Of a stretch of DNA of 5,190 nucleotides, positions 5,138-5,190 are shown one piece after another. A program made the translations under genes and the position numbers. The notes below the pieces were generated by a model that was not told the origin of the DNA, made no database searches, and was given only the letters and a program-made list of their open reading frames with translations. The stretch covers positions 1-5,190 of the forward strand of contig JBMFXC010000112.1 of assembly GCA_049964655.1 (NCBI GenBank), read 5' to 3'. Positions within the stretch are counted from its first letter, which is position 1. The number at the start of each line of letters is the position of its first letter. The DNA comes from JAJZJT01 sp049964655. Lineage in GTDB: Bacteria; Actinomycetota; Acidimicrobiia; Acidimicrobiales; RAAP-2.

Positions 5138-5190
5138 TGGAGGTGGCGGGAATCGAACCCGCGTCCTCCGGCTTCTCACTGGGCCTTCTC
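5138..5190 (-). ncRNA. ssrA: tmRNA, 3' end (partial)
   Basis: On the minus strand the sequence ends with GGAC, GCGGG-TTCGATT-CCCGC and CACCTCC-A. This is a perfect 5-bp T stem with a 7-base TTCGATT loop, a 7-base acceptor strand and discriminator A. GGAC directly before this T arm is the signature of tmRNA 3' ends, which rescue stalled ribosomes by acting as tRNA-Ala and then as mRNA. The U in CACCUCC would form the G3-U70 pair that alanyl-tRNA synthetase requires if the 5' strand has G at position 3; that 5' end is beyond the right edge. The bases upstream do not fold into an anticodon arm, which argues against an ordinary tRNA. CCA is not encoded (the next bases are CGT). It could instead be a duplicated ssrA 3' fragment left by an integrative element. 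Confidence 0.7.

Noticed and set aside
5138..5190. An ordinary tRNA on the minus strand
   Set aside because: The T arm and acceptor would fit, but the bases upstream do not form an anticodon stem-loop, and GGAC before the T stem is the tmRNA signature.

Overview
The window is GC-rich throughout, with GC-biased third codon positions, GTG starts preceded by purine-rich ribosome binding sites, a lipobox lipoprotein and an MmpL-type RND transporter. This suggests a high-GC actinobacterium. A deeper lineage such as Acidimicrobiia is possible, but the sequence alone does not settle it.

Layout, left to right. (1) The first 30 codons of a leftward FAD-dependent oxidoreductase of the phytoene-desaturase type run off the left edge (ATG at 92). 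(2) A roughly 520-base gene-poor stretch (102-619) holds a convincing leftward promoter (TTGTCA, 17-base spacer, TACACT) with a palindromic operator-like site just at and downstream of its predicted start. It also holds a 16-bp, 3-base-loop inverted repeat at 358-392 and a short coding-like tract. (3) A rightward secreted lipoprotein of unknown family (620-1417) follows. (4) A 370-base convergent gap (1418-1787) contains only weak hairpins. (5) A leftward 724-residue MmpL/RND transporter spans 1788-3962. (6) A divergent rightward TetR-family regulator starts at GTG 4085 and ends at 4753. (7) A decayed IS3-type transposase fragment directly abuts the end of the regulator. (8) A GC-rich hairpin comes next, and then the 3' end of what is most likely the leftward tmRNA gene ssrA, running off the right edge.

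How the parts may work together. The TetR gene and the MmpL gene are divergent, separated by 122 bases with the chosen starts, which is the classic arrangement of a repressor with the exporter it controls. The MmpL probably moves a hydrophobic molecule such as a lipid or a lipid-like compound. The lipoprotein faces the transporter tail to tail and so is not co-transcribed with it; a functional link such as extracytoplasmic lipid handling is possible but unproven. The oxidoreductase could act on an isoprenoid or lipid substrate, but this is inference from family only.

The right end looks like an insertion hotspot: an ssrA 3' end, a common target of integrative elements, next to transposase debris. 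No clearly new multi-gene system is visible. The most distinctive items are the oxidoreductase promoter/operator, the strong palindrome at 358-392, the repeated TACACT motif in front of three genes, and the regulator whose C-terminus appears to run into transposase-derived DNA.
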